64,000 nucleotides of DNA, taken from contig NZ_JALJXF010000001.1 in NCBI RefSeq assembly GCF_024169925.1, positions 4,878,501 to 4,942,500 of the forward strand. The letters run 5' to 3'. Origin of the DNA: Methylorubrum extorquens. GTDB taxonomy: Bacteria > Pseudomonadota > Alphaproteobacteria > Rhizobiales > Beijerinckiaceae. Position 1 is the first letter of the stretch. Each line of letters begins with the position of its first letter. The notes beneath the pieces are model-generated. The model worked only from the letters and a program-made list of their open reading frames with translations, did not search any database and had not been told where the DNA came from. Shown here piece by piece: positions 7,777 to 16,574 of the stretch. The translations under genes were made by a program, and so were the position numbers.

Positions 7777-9072
7777 ATGGCCCCATCCACGACATCACAC
7801 GTTCCACCACCGACGAGCCGGTGGCTGCAATTGCTGTTCGGCATCATCTGCATGTGCATGATCGCTAACATGCAGTACGGCTGGACGTTCTTCGTCAACC
7901 CGATGCAGGAGCGGCACGGCTGGGACCGCGCCGCGATCCAGGTCGCCTTCACCCTGTTCGTCCTCACCGAGACTTGGCTGGTGCCGATCGAGGGCTGGTT
8001 CGTCGACAAGTACGGCCCGCGGGTCGTGACGCTCATCGGTGGCCTGTTGTGCGGCCTGGCCTGGGTGATCAACGCCTACGCCGACACGCTCTGGCTGCTT
8101 TATGTCGGGGCGGCCGTCGGCGGTACCGGCGCGGGCGCGGTCTACGGCACCTGCGTCGGCAACTCGCTGAAGTGGTTCCCCGACCGGCGCGGGCTGGCCG
8201 CCGGCCTCACCGCCATGGGCTTCGGCGCGGGCTCGGCGCTCACCGTCATCCCGATCCAGGCGGTGATCCACCATTACGGCTACGAGGCCGCCTTCTTCTG
8301 GTTCGGCATTGGCCAGGGCCTGATCGTGATGCTGATCGCCTTGTTCCTGGTCGCGCCCAAGAAGGGGCAGGTGCCCGAGATCGCCCGCGTCAGCCAGAGC
8401 CGGCGCGACTTCACACCCGGCGAGATGGTACGCACCCCGATCTTCTGGGTGATGTACGCGATGTTCGTGATGATGGCGGCCGGCGGCCTGATGGCCACCG
8501 CCCAGCTCGGCCCCATCGCCAAGGACTTCCACATCGCCGACGTGCCGGTGAGCCTGCTCGGCATCACCCTGCCGGCCCTGACCTTCGCCGCCACGATCGA
8601 CCGGGTGCTCAATGGCGTGACGCGCCCGCTCTTCGGCTGGATCTCCGACCATATCGGCCGCGAGAACACGATGTTCCTCTCCTTCGGCATCGAGGGCGTC
8701 GGCATCTACATGCTGAGCCAGTTCGGCCAGGACCCGATCCTGTTCGTGATCCTGACAGGGCTCGTGTTCTTCGCCTGGGGCGAGATCTACTCGCTGTTCC
8801 CGGCGACCTGCGGCGACACCTTCGGCTCGAAATACGCCGCCACCAATGCCGGCCTGCTCTACACGGCCAAGGGCACGGCTGCGCTGATCGTGCCCTATAC
8901 CAGCATCCTCACGACGATGACGGGAAGCTGGCACGCGGTGTTCCTGGCGGCCGCCGTGCTCAACATCCTCGCGGCGCTGATGGCAATCTTCGTCCTCAAG
9001 CCGATGCGGCAGGCCTATACGAGGGACATGTCCGCCGCGGAGGCCAAGCCGGCGACTGTCATCGCCCACTGA
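7777..9072 (+). CDS. oxalate/formate antiporter-type MFS transporter, copy 1
   Basis: Predicted 12-TM inner-membrane carrier of 431 aa, in the OxlT branch of the major facilitator superfamily, which exchanges oxalate for formate. Visible features: a cytoplasmic loop KWFPDRRGLAAG near residue 130, GFGAG in TM5, WISDHIGRENTM near 290, and the C-terminal FPATCGDTFGSKYAATNAGL signature shared by OxlT proteins. It is followed by a strong hairpin terminator and then by a second, clearly related copy. The substrate is inferred from family and from neighbouring frc and oxc. No operator-like site of the TGGYAT-N5 type lies upstream, so its control may differ from that of copy 2. Confidence 0.87.
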   Translation: MAPSTTSHVPPPTSRWLQLLFGIICMCMIANMQYGWTFFVNPMQERHGWDRAAIQVAFTLFVLTETWLVPIEGWFVDKYGPRVVTLIGGLLCGLAWVINAYADTLWLLYVGAAVGGTGAGAVYGTCVGNSLKWFPDRRGLAAGLTAMGFGAGSALTVIPIQAVIHHYGYEAAFFWFGIGQGLIVMLIALFLVAPKKGQVPEIARVSQSRRDFTPGEMVRTPIFWVMYAMFVMMAAGGLMATAQLGPIAKDFHIADVPVSLLGITLPALTFAATIDRVLNGVTRPLFGWISDHIGRENTMFLSFGIEGVGIYMLSQFGQDPILFVILTGLVFFAWGEIYSLFPATCGDTFGSKYAATNAGLLYTAKGTAALIVPYTSILTTMTGSWHAVFLAAAVLNILAALMAIFVLKPMRQAYTRDMSAAEAKPATVIAH

Positions 9073-9121
9073 CGCGCGCCGGCCGGGCCACCGCTCGGCC
9101 GGGGTTCCGATGATCGACGCG

Positions 9122-9154
9122 GCGCGCCGGGCGGTGACACGCCCGGCGCGCTTT
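9122..9154 (+). terminator. terminator after oxlT copy 1
   Basis: A 12-bp perfect GC stem (GCGCGCCGGGCG pairing with CGCCCGGCGCGC) with a 6-nt loop is followed by TTT. It lies 49 nt after the stop of oxlT copy 1 and separates the two oxlT transcription units. Confidence 0.75.
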
Positions 9155-9252
9155 GGCGCGACCGTTTCCCTGAGCGGGCTCTCCGCACCGATCCGTCCGT
9201 CTGCCCGGGTGTGCCGGGTTGCCGCAGGCTAACGGCCGGATCTTTATCTCTC

Positions 9253-9269
9253 TGGTATATTGTATGCCT
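9253..9269. promoter_or_regulatory. operator-like inverted repeat, site E (TGGTAT-N5-ATGCCT)
   Basis: TGGTATattgtATGCCT has the 6-5-6 layout of the other sites and is followed directly by GGCAT, which adds a third half-site. It lies 60 nt before the ATG of oxlT copy 2. Confidence 0.7.
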
Positions 9270-9329
9270 GGCATCATTGTGCTTGAAACCACGCTAGGGG
9301 AGCACCGGAAACGTTCAGGGAGAGACCGG

Positions 9330-10640
9330 ATGGTCAACCAACCGGCAGAGCTACACGCCCGCAGCGATGCGCCTTCCGCCAAATGGTGGCAACTCGCCTT
9401 CGGCGTGCTCTGCATGGCGATGATCGCCAACCTTCAATACGGCTGGACCCTCTTTGTCGATCCGATCGACGCGCAGCACCATTGGGGGCGCACGGCGATC
9501 CAGTTCGCCTTCACGATCTTCGTCGCCACCGAGACTTGGCTCGTGCCGATCGAGACCTGGTTCGTCGATCGCTACGGCCCGCGGGTCGTGGTCTTCTTCG
9601 GCGGGGTGATGATCGCCCTGTCCTGGACCTTGAACGCCTATGCCGACTCGCTCTTTCTGCTCTACGCCGCAGCGGTGATCGGCGGCATCGGCGCGGGCTC
9701 GGTCTACGGCACCTGCGTCGGCAACGCCCTGAAATGGTTCCCCGACCGGCGCGGGCTGGCGGCGGGCGCGACCGCAGCGGGCTTCGGCGCGGGCGCGGCG
9801 GTCACCGTGATCCCGATCGCCAATATGATCGCCGCGAGCGGCTATCAAAAGGCCTTCCTCGTCTTCGGGCTCGGCCAGGGGTTCGTCGTCGTCCTGCTGT
9901 CCTTCCTGCTGCGCAAGCCGTCGGTCGCCGTGCCGATCACGCGCAAGAACCTGCGCCTGCCCCAGACCAAGGTCGACCGCAGCCCGAAGGAGGCGGTGCG
10001 CACGCCCGTGTTCTGGACGATGTACGCGATGTTCGTGATGGTCGCCTCCGGCGGCCTGATGGCGGCGGCGCAGATCGCCCCGATCGCCCATGACTTCAAG
10101 GTCGCCGACGTGCCGATGAGCCTGTTCGGCCTGCAGATGGCGGCCCTCACCCTGGCGATCTCGCTCGACCGCATCTTCGACGGGTTCGGCCGGCCGTTCT
10201 TCGGCTGGGTGTCCGACAATATCGGCCGTGAGAACACGATGTTCATCGCCTTCGTGATTGCCGCGGCAGCCTGCATCCTGTTGCTCGGCTACGGGCGCAA
10301 CCCGGTCGTCTTCGTCCTGTGCACGGCGATGTATTTCGGCGTGTTCGGGGAGATCTATTCGCTGTTCCCGGCCACCTGCGGCGACACGTTCGGCTCGAAA
10401 TACGCCGCCAGCAACGCCGGCCTCCTCTACACCGCCAAGGGTACGGCGGCCTTTCTCGTTCCCTTCGCCAGCGTGCTGTCGGCCTCCTACGGCTGGTCGG
10501 CGGTGTTCGGCCTCATCATCGGGCTGAATATTCTGGCCGCGGCGCTGGCGGTCTTCGTGCTGAAGCCGATGCGGCGGCGCTACCTCGCGGCGGAGGCCGA
10601 GATCGCCGACGCGGAGGATCGCGCGGTGAAACTGGCCTGA
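9330..10640 (+). CDS. oxalate/formate antiporter-type MFS transporter, copy 2
   Basis: OxlT-branch MFS protein of 436 aa, 12 predicted TM helices. The ATG at 9330 has a GGGAGAGA ribosome binding site; an in-frame upstream ATG at 9219 overlaps operator-like site E and is rejected. It shares the KWFPDRRGLAAG loop, WVSDNIGRENTMF and FPATCGDTFGSKYAASNAGL with copy 1 and looks like a tandem duplicate that has diverged mainly in the central loop (residues 205-235) and C-terminal tail. Unlike copy 1 it has an operator-like repeat upstream, so it is the copy most likely to be co-regulated with frc and oxc. It ends in a strong terminator. Confidence 0.87.
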   Translation: MVNQPAELHARSDAPSAKWWQLAFGVLCMAMIANLQYGWTLFVDPIDAQHHWGRTAIQFAFTIFVATETWLVPIETWFVDRYGPRVVVFFGGVMIALSWTLNAYADSLFLLYAAAVIGGIGAGSVYGTCVGNALKWFPDRRGLAAGATAAGFGAGAAVTVIPIANMIAASGYQKAFLVFGLGQGFVVVLLSFLLRKPSVAVPITRKNLRLPQTKVDRSPKEAVRTPVFWTMYAMFVMVASGGLMAAAQIAPIAHDFKVADVPMSLFGLQMAALTLAISLDRIFDGFGRPFFGWVSDNIGRENTMFIAFVIAAAACILLLGYGRNPVVFVLCTAMYFGVFGEIYSLFPATCGDTFGSKYAASNAGLLYTAKGTAAFLVPFASVLSASYGWSAVFGLIIGLNILAAALAVFVLKPMRRRYLAAEAEIADAEDRAVKLA

Positions 10641-10705
10641 AACAAAGCGTCGGCCCGTGGGGCGACCGGGCTTCGATCCGGCTGCTGAAGCTCCGACTGA
10701 CAAGA

Positions 10706-10744
10706 CGCGCGCCGTGGCGGATGAGGCCCGGCGCGCGTTTTTTT
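10706..10744 (+). terminator. intrinsic terminator after oxlT copy 2
   Basis: CGCGCGCCG (10706-10714) pairs with CGGCGCGCG (10729-10737), and seven T residues follow directly. Good rho-independent terminator, 66 nt after the oxlT copy 2 stop. Confidence 0.85.
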
Positions 10745-10918
10745 GTGACGCAGATGCATCGCTCTCGCGACGCGCTCGCCGGTGCGGCGTCAGGATTTCC
10801 CGTCTCGGATGTAACGAGCAGCCTCTGTTTCGAGAGGCCCGCGACCCCTGTTTCGACCGCTCTACCACCGGCTCCCGTGGGCGGGCCTGAAGCCACGTGT
10901 TTCGTTTGACCAGGCTTT

Positions 10919-10935
10919 TGGTATTTGGTATGCCA
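10919..10935. promoter_or_regulatory. operator-like inverted repeat, site F (TGGTAT-N5-ATGCCA)
   Basis: TGGTATttggtATGCCA fits the shared pattern, and its spacer itself contains TGGT, so half-sites overlap. It lies 139 nt before the oxc ATG. This 434-nt gap otherwise holds the oxlT terminator and no supported gene. Confidence 0.75.
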
Positions 10936-11074
10936 GATGTGTCGTAACAAGACCGGCCGCCCGAGCGCGGCCCGTACGCCGCGCGGCGCAGCAGCACGCG
11001 CGAAACGAGCCCGGCCCGACGCCATCGGGCCCCGCGCCGGACAAGAGCATCCGCACCACAAGGGAGAACGCCGC

Positions 11075-12832
11075 ATGACCGTCCAGGCCCAGAACATCGA
11101 CGCGATCACCGCGGGCGCCGTGCCCCATGAGGAGCCCGCCCTGACGGACGGCTTCCACCTCGTCATCGACGCGCTCAAGCTCAACGGCATCGAGACGATC
11201 TACAACGTGCCCGGCATCCCGATCACCGATCTCGGCCGGCTCGCCCAGGCCGAGGGCCTGCGCGTCATCTCCTTCCGCCACGAGCAGAACGCAGGCAACG
11301 CCGCCGCGATCGCCGGCTTCCTCACCAAGAAGCCGGGCATCTGCCTCACCGTCTCCGCGCCGGGCTTCCTCAATGGCCTCACTGCGCTGGCCAATGCCAC
11401 CACCAACTGCTTCCCGATGATCCTGATCTCCGGCTCCTCCGAGCGCGAGATCGTCGATCTGCAGCAGGGCGATTACGAGGAGATGGACCAACTCGCCATC
11501 GCCAAGCCGCTGTGCAAGGCCGCCTTCCGCGTTCTGCACGCCGCCGATATCGGCATCGGCGTGGCGCGCGCCATCCGCGCGGCGGTCTCCGGCCGGCCCG
11601 GCGGCGTCTATCTCGATCTGCCCGCCAAGCTGTTCTCGCAGGTCATCGACGGCGCGCTCGGCGCGAAGTCGCTGGTGAAGGTGATCGATGCGGCTCCGGC
11701 CCAGCTTCCGGCCCCGGCCTCCGTCGCCCGGGCGCTGGATCTGCTGAAGTCGGCCGAGCGTCCGCTCATCATCCTCGGCAAGGGCGCGGCCTACGCCCAG
11801 GCCGACGAGGCGGTGCGCGCGCTCGTCGAGGAGAGCGGCATCCCCTACGTGCCGATGAGCATGGCCAAGGGCCTCCTGCCCGACACCCACCCGCTCTCGG
11901 CCGGCGCGGCGCGCTCCACCGCGCTCAAGGATTCCGATGTCGTGGTGCTGATCGGCGCCCGTCTGAACTGGCTGCTCTCCCACGGCAAGGGCAAGACTTG
12001 GGGCGAACCCGGCTCGAAGCGCTTCATCCAGATCGACATCGAGCCGCGCGAGATGGACTCGAACGTCGAGATCGCAGCACCCATGGTCGGCGACATCGGC
12101 TCCTGCGTCGAGGCGCTGCTCGCGGGTATCCGTCAGGACTGGAAGGGCGCCCCCGCCGGCTGGCTCGAGACGCTGCGGAGCAAGCGTGAGGCGAACATCG
12201 CCAAGATGGCTCCGAAGCTGATGAAGAACACCGCGCCGATGGACTTCCACTCGGCGCTGGGCGCCTTGCGGACCGTCATCAAGGAGCGGCCCGACGCGAT
12301 CCTCGTCAACGAGGGCGCGAACACCCTCGATCTCGCCCGCGGCATCATCGATATGTACCAGCCGCGCAAGCGCCTGGATGTCGGCACCTGGGGCGTGATG
12401 GGCATCGGCATGGGCTTCGCCGTCGCGGCCGCCGTCGAGACCGGCAAGCCGGTGCTGGCGGTGGAGGGCGACTCGGCCTTCGGCTTCTCCGGCATGGAGG
12501 TGGAAACCATCTGCCGCTACGCGCTGCCGGTCTGCATCGTGATCTTCAACAACAACGGCATCTATCGCGGTACCGACACCGACCCGACCGGCCGTGATCC
12601 CGGCACCACCGTCTTCGTCAAGAACTCCCGCTACGACAAGATGATGGAGGCCTTCGGCGGCGTCGGCGTGAACGTCACCACGCCGGACGAGCTGAAGCGG
12701 GCCGTGGACGCGGCGATGGATTCCGGCAAGCCGACCCTCATCAACGCGGAGATCGACCCGGCCGCGGGCAGCGAAAGCGGCAACATCGGCAGCCTCAACC
12801 CGCAGAGCACCTTGAAGAAGAAGGGGGCCTGA
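11075..12832 (+). CDS. oxc: oxalyl-CoA decarboxylase (ThDP-dependent)
   Basis: Decarboxylates oxalyl-CoA to formyl-CoA and CO2, the second step after Frc; cytoplasmic, thiamine diphosphate and Mg dependent. The product is 585 aa, close to known enzymes (about 565-585). Visible: catalytic Glu in [16 protein letters not shown] near residue 70, a central nucleotide-binding domain (ADP is a known activator), and the ThDP/Mg motif [18 protein letters not shown] ... FNNN near residues 468-495. The ATG at 11075 with GGGAGA upstream is chosen over an in-frame ATG at 10925. A single-gene unit, with operator-like site F upstream and a strong terminator downstream. Confidence 0.95.
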   Translation: MTVQAQNIDAITAGAVPHEEPALTDGFHLVIDALKLNGIETIYNVPGIPITDLGRLAQAEGLRVISFRHEQNAGNAAAIAGFLTKKPGICLTVSAPGFLNGLTALANATTNCFPMILISGSSEREIVDLQQGDYEEMDQLAIAKPLCKAAFRVLHAADIGIGVARAIRAAVSGRPGGVYLDLPAKLFSQVIDGALGAKSLVKVIDAAPAQLPAPASVARALDLLKSAERPLIILGKGAAYAQADEAVRALVEESGIPYVPMSMAKGLLPDTHPLSAGAARSTALKDSDVVVLIGARLNWLLSHGKGKTWGEPGSKRFIQIDIEPREMDSNVEIAAPMVGDIGSCVEALLAGIRQDWKGAPAGWLETLRSKREANIAKMAPKLMKNTAPMDFHSALGALRTVIKERPDAILVNEGANTLDLARGIIDMYQPRKRLDVGTWGVMGIGMGFAVAAAVETGKPVLAVEGDSAFGFSGMEVETICRYALPVCIVIFNNNGIYRGTDTDPTGRDPGTTVFVKNSRYDKMMEAFGGVGVNVTTPDELKRAVDAAMDSGKPTLINAEIDPAAGSESGNIGSLNPQSTLKKKGA

Positions 12833-12864
12833 GGCCGTTCTAGCCTCTTCCCGCGACTCAGCCG

Positions 12865-12892
12865 GACCGCGGTGCCGAAAGGCGCCGCGGTC
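12865..12892 (+). terminator. terminator after oxc
   Basis: GACCGCGGtGCC and GGCgCCGCGGTC form an almost perfect 12-bp stem closed by a GAAA tetraloop, followed by CTTTCGT. It lies 33 nt after the oxc stop. Confidence 0.8.
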
Positions 12893-12957
12893 CTTTCGTC
12901 GTTTCACGGCCGGGGCTGCTGATCGGTTCCACGGCTCCGGCCATCACCCACCTTCCA

Positions 12958-13085
12958 CATGCCGAGGTGCGGAGCGAAGCGGAGCCTCGAAGCACGCACG
13001 GACGAGGGCCCGAAGCGTCCCGGCCAAGGGCGCCTGATCGGTTCCGGTATGCTTCGAGGCCCGCTGCCGCGGGCACCTCAGCATG
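12958..13085. repeat. pair of inverted copies of a short palindromic repeat
   Basis: A unit TGCTTCGAGG - GC-rich hairpin - CACCTCRGCATG occurs on the plus strand at 13050-13085 and in reverse at 12958-12994. The unit resembles the dispersed CCTCGAAG...CTGAGGTG repeats common in Methylobacterium and Bradyrhizobium. A 12-nt direct repeat, CTGATCGGTTCC, lies at 12919-12930 and 13034-13045, flanking the reverse copy. No gene is present between oxc and the esterase. Confidence 0.6.
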
Positions 13086-13121
13086 AGGGGTTCGGGTCGG
13101 GTTCCATCAAAGGAATCTTCC

Positions 13122-13841
13122 ATGTCCTCCTTCGCCTTCGATCCGACGGTCGCCCTCGATCCCCGGCTGGCCGGCCGGCTCGCCTTCCTGCCGCGGCTGC
13201 CGGGCAAGCCGCCGCTGCCGCCGGGCCGCCACGCGCTGGGCCTGTTCGAGACCCGCGACGCGATGCTCCGCGTGCCCGAGCACATCGATCCGCGCCTGCC
13301 GACACCGCTGGTCGTCCTGTTCCACGGCGGCGGCGGCAGCGCCGAGAAGATTCTGCCGATGCTGGAGGCGCATGCGGACAAGCGCGGCTTCCTGCTGCTC
13401 GCGCCGCAATCGCTGCACCCGACCTGGGATCTCGTGATCGCCGGCAACGGGCCGGACCGGGAGCGGCTCGACCGGGCGCTGGCCGAGGTCGCCGACCGTT
13501 TCCTGGTCGATCCGGGCCATCTCGCCTTCGCGGGCCATTCCGACGGCGGCAGCTACGCGCTGTCCCTCGGACTTACCAACGGCGACCGGGTCAGCCACTT
13601 GATCGTGTCGTCCGCCGGGTTCATGTCGGTGCAGGTGCAGGCGGGTGCGCCGAAAGTCTTCCTATCGCACGGCACCCGCGACGAGCAGATCCCGATCGAC
13701 CGCAGCGCCCGCAACCATGCCCGGCTGCTCCGGGCGGCGGGGTACGACCTCACCTACATCGAGTACGACGGTCCGCACGCCTACGATCCGGAGGTGGTGC
13801 GCCAAGCGGTGGACTTCTTCCTAGGCGATTTCTTCGTTTAG
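13122..13841 (+). CDS. alpha/beta hydrolase, phospholipase/carboxylesterase type
   Basis: Predicted cytoplasmic serine hydrolase of 239 aa. Visible: oxyanion motif LFHGGGGSAEK near residue 68, nucleophile motif GHSDGGSYA (G-x-S-x-G) near 137, an Asp in HGTRDEQIPI near 188 and the catalytic His in YDGPHAYDP near 221. This order and spacing match the LysoPLA/carboxylesterase family. The ATG at 13122 with AAGGAA upstream is chosen; an earlier in-frame start at 13083 lacks a binding site. No operon partner; it is convergent with frc copy 2. Confidence 0.8.
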   Translation: MSSFAFDPTVALDPRLAGRLAFLPRLPGKPPLPPGRHALGLFETRDAMLRVPEHIDPRLPTPLVVLFHGGGGSAEKILPMLEAHADKRGFLLLAPQSLHPTWDLVIAGNGPDRERLDRALAEVADRFLVDPGHLAFAGHSDGGSYALSLGLTNGDRVSHLIVSSAGFMSVQVQAGAPKVFLSHGTRDEQIPIDRSARNHARLLRAAGYDLTYIEYDGPHAYDPEVVRQAVDFFLGDFFV

Positions 13842-13866
13842 GCGACGCAAGCCGGACAACGAAAAA

Positions 13867-13931
13867 CCGGACCGACGGAGTCGGCCCGGGAAAGTCATCG
13901 GAGGAGGAAGAAACCCGGGCGTCACGCCCGG
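13867..13931. terminator. two hairpins between convergent esterase and frc copy 2
   Basis: CCGGaCCGAC/GTCGGcCCGG (13867-13889) and CCGGGCGT/ACGCCCGG (13915-13931) are adjacent stems in the gap between two convergent genes. They lack T-runs but are placed for termination in both directions. Confidence 0.45.
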
Positions 13932-14033
13932 TCATGCGCTCCCGGGGCGATGCCTCGTCCCGGGAGGATCATGGCCGAAAGAGGCTGGCCATCCTGTGCA
14001 GGCAGCCCCGAGACCGGGGCCGCCGCGCCCCAC

Positions 14034-15284
14034 TCAGACCGCGCGCGACTCGTGCATCGCGGCGATCTGCTCGGGCGAGTAGCCGAGGCCCGCGAGGACC
14101 TCGTCGGTGTGCTCGCCCAGAAGCGGCGAAGCCTTGATGTCGACCTTCAGGTCCGAGAACTTGATCGGGGAGCCGACAGTCAGATACGAGCCGAGCTTGG
14201 GGTGCGGCACCTCGACGATGGTGCCGCTGGCGCGCAGCGACGGATCGTCGGCGATCTCCTTCATCGACAGCACCGGCGAGCAGGGGATGTCGAACTTGCG
14301 CAGGACATCGACCGCCTCGAACTTGGTCTTGTCGGCCAGCCAATCCTCGATGATCGCGAAGATCTCGAAAATCTTGTCCTGGCGGGCGCGGGGCGTGTTG
14401 TAGGCCGGATCGTCGATCCACTCCTCACGGCCGAGCGCCTTGCAAATCGGGGCCCAGGCGTGACCCTGGATCGTGAAGTAGATGTAGGCGTTCGGGTCGG
14501 TCTGCCAGCCCTTGCACTTGAGCACCCAGCCCGGCTGGCCGCCGCCGCCCGCGTTGCCGCCACGCGGCACCACGTCCGTGAACTCGCCGTGCGGGTATTG
14601 CGGGTATTCTTCGAGGTAGCCGATGGCGTCGAGGCGCTGCTGGTCGCGCAGCTTCACGCGGCAGAGGTTGATCACCGAATCCTGCATCGACACGGCGACC
14701 TTCTGGCCCTTGCCGGTCTTGGTCTTCTGGTGCAGCGCCGTGAGGATGCCGATGGCCAGATGCATGCCGGTGTTCGAGTCGCCGAGCGCGGCGGCCGACA
14801 CGGTGGGCGGGCCGTCCCAGAAGCCGGTGGTCGAGGCGGCGCCGCCCGCGCACTGGGCCACGTTCTCGTAGACCTTCAGGTCCTCGTAATGGTGCCCGTC
14901 GGAGAAGCCCTTCACCGAGGCGAGGATCATGCCCGGGTTGAGCTCCTGGATGCGGGCCCAGGTGAAGCCCATGCGGTCGAGTGCGCCGGGGCCGAAATTC
15001 TCGACCATTACGTCGGATTCGCGGATCAGCTTTTCCAGGACTTCCTTGCCCTGCGGGTTCTTGGTGTCCAGCGTCAGCGAACGCTTATTGGAGTTGAGCA
15101 TCGTGAAGTAGAGCGCATCCGCATCCTCGACGTGGCGAAGCTGGTTGCGCGTCACGTCGCCCGAGCCCGGACGTTCGACCTTGATCACGTCCGCCCCGAA
15201 CCACGCGAGAAGCTGGGTGCAGGCCGGGCCTGCCTGGACGTGGGTGAAATCGATGATTTTGATTCCGTCGAGCGGCTGGGTCAT
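14034..15284 (-). CDS. formyl-CoA:oxalate CoA-transferase-like protein, copy 2
   Basis: Class III CoA-transferase of 416 aa, very similar in length and pattern to known Frc enzymes: [16 protein letters not shown] at the N-terminus, Asp in [11 protein letters not shown] near residue 168, and an intact glycine loop GGGGQPG near 260 (copy 1 has DSGGGQPG). Position 48, Trp in the Oxalobacter enzyme, is Gln. A GGGAGA ribosome binding site precedes the ATG at 15284. The next gene upstream on the strand is a PAS protein 99 nt away. No TGGYAT-N5 site lies directly in front. It may use oxalate or another dicarboxylate. Confidence 0.85.
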   Translation of the reverse strand: MTQPLDGIKIIDFTHVQAGPACTQLLAWFGADVIKVERPGSGDVTRNQLRHVEDADALYFTMLNSNKRSLTLDTKNPQGKEVLEKLIRESDVMVENFGPGALDRMGFTWARIQELNPGMILASVKGFSDGHHYEDLKVYENVAQCAGGAASTTGFWDGPPTVSAAALGDSNTGMHLAIGILTALHQKTKTGKGQKVAVSMQDSVINLCRVKLRDQQRLDAIGYLEEYPQYPHGEFTDVVPRGGNAGGGGQPGWVLKCKGWQTDPNAYIYFTIQGHAWAPICKALGREEWIDDPAYNTPRARQDKIFEIFAIIEDWLADKTKFEAVDVLRKFDIPCSPVLSMKEIADDPSLRASGTIVEVPHPKLGSYLTVGSPIKFSDLKVDIKASPLLGEHTDEVLAGLGYSPEQIAAMHESRAV

Positions 15285-15383
15285 CTTGGTTTTCTCCCTA
15301 TTTCGACTTCGTTGTGGGTCGTCGTTGGAAAATCGAAAAATATTGTCGTCGGTAATATTGCTGAATGGCTTAGGCGCCTCGCT

Positions 15384-15833
15384 TCAGGCGCAGACGAGGG
15401 TGCCCAAAGCCTCTTCCAGCTCCGCCACGCGGCGGCGCAGGGAGCGCTCTTCCTGAAAGCGCTCGGTCTCGTCGCGGATGACCGCGGCGATGCCGGTGAC
15501 CTCGCCCGCCGCGCCGTGCAACAGCGCGACGGTGAAGGCGATGGACAGGGCCCGCCCGTCCTTGTGCAGGGCCGGCACCTTGAGCAGCGACGTGCCGTAG
15601 CGGGTCTCGCCCGTGCGCATCGTCTTGGCGTAACCGTCCCAGTGGCGTCGGCGGTGACGCTCCGGGGTGATGAGGTCGAGGCTCTGCCCGAGCGCCTCGG
15701 CTTCCGAGAAGCCGAAGATCCGCTCCGCGGCCGGATTCCAGATGACGATCCGCCCGTCCGCGTCGGAGATCACCACCGCGTCGCCGATTGCCGCGACGAG
15801 CCCGGACGTGTCGAAGGTCTGCGATTGGGCCAT
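15384..15833 (-). CDS. single PAS-domain protein (149 aa)
   Basis: The ATG at 15833 has a strong GGAAGGGGG upstream; a long in-frame extension to 16118 reads as non-coding. One PAS fold fills residues 10-125: IGDAVVISDADGRIVIWNPAAERIFGF, then the PAC part with IAAVIRDETERFQEE. A short coiled coil at the C-terminus (RRRVAELEEAL) probably mediates dimerisation. There is no kinase, GGDEF or DNA-binding domain, so it must act through a partner. It precedes frc copy 2 on the same strand and is divergent from the OsmC-like gene, with operator-like site G in the shared gap. Confidence 0.8.
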   Translation of the reverse strand: MAQSQTFDTSGLVAAIGDAVVISDADGRIVIWNPAAERIFGFSEAEALGQSLDLITPERHRRRHWDGYAKTMRTGETRYGTSLLKVPALHKDGRALSIAFTVALLHGAAGEVTGIAAVIRDETERFQEERSLRRRVAELEEALGTLVCA

Positions 15834-15997
15834 CCGTTGCCCCCTTCCGCTGCCGGCTAGCCGTGAGGCCGCGCCGTGAGCAGAGAGCCGCGATGTCTGT
15901 CGAGTATGCCGCGTTCGGTCATGGCAGGCGTTGCCTCCTTGGCTTCCCGGGTCTCGGGCCTTCCGGATCGAGGTCGCTCTTTCCGGTAGCTCGCTAT

Positions 15998-16014
15998 TGG
16001 CATTTGGTATACCA
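15998..16014. promoter_or_regulatory. operator-like inverted repeat, site G (TGGCAT-N5-ATACCA)
   Basis: TGGCATttggtATACCA follows the same 6-5-6 pattern and shares the ttggt spacer with site F. It lies 85 nt before the OsmC-like ATG and 165 nt before the divergent PAS gene. It is the last copy seen in the window. Confidence 0.75.
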
Positions 16015-16098
16015 GATACGAATCTTAGGTCAAGGCACACTGCGGCGCTCGAACGAGATCGTGCAGCGGCGGGTTGATAGGCAGGTGAGGAGGCTGCG

Positions 16099-16542
16099 AT
16101 GTCGGGCAAGCACAGCATTCGGATCCGGCAGATCGAGGCTTATGCCTTCCGGATCGATTTCGGCGAGAGCTTCGTTCCACTGCTGACGGACGAGCCGGAA
16201 CCGATCGGTGGCGGCACCGGCCCCTCACCGGAGCAGGTGCTGATCGCCGCCGTGAGCAACTGCCTTTGCGCGAGCCTCGCCTTCGCGCTGGGCAAGTACC
16301 GGCAGGAGGGCGGCGGCGTGAGTGCCGAGGCGATCGGGCGCGTGGCCCGCAACGCGGAAGGCCGCCTGCGCCTCGTCGGGATCGAGGTCGATATCGCGCT
16401 CGGCGCGCCCGCCGCGTCGATGGATCGGCTCGACCGGGTGCTCGCTCAGTTCGAGCAGTTCTGCACCGTGTCCGAGAGCGTCAAGGCCGGTGTTCCGGTG
16501 GCGGTCGCGGTGCGCGACGGGCAGGGCAACCGCCTGAAATAG
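16099..16542 (+). CDS. OsmC family protein (147 aa)
   Basis: A GAGGAGG ribosome binding site precedes the ATG at 16099. The fold and the two family Cys positions are visible: AAVSNCLCASLAFAL near residue 55 and FEQFCTVSESV near 120, the pair used by OsmC/Ohr proteins for thiol-dependent peroxide reduction. The central EGRLRLVGIEVDIAL strand also fits. A role in peroxide or reactive acyl detoxification is inferred. It is co-oriented with the SnoaL-like gene 32 nt downstream and preceded by operator-like site G, which ties it to the oxalate genes. Confidence 0.8.
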   Translation: MSGKHSIRIRQIEAYAFRIDFGESFVPLLTDEPEPIGGGTGPSPEQVLIAAVSNCLCASLAFALGKYRQEGGGVSAEAIGRVARNAEGRLRLVGIEVDIALGAPAASMDRLDRVLAQFEQFCTVSESVKAGVPVAVAVRDGQGNRLK

Positions 16543-16574
16543 ATAGGCCTGAAACAGACAGGGAGGAACGACCG

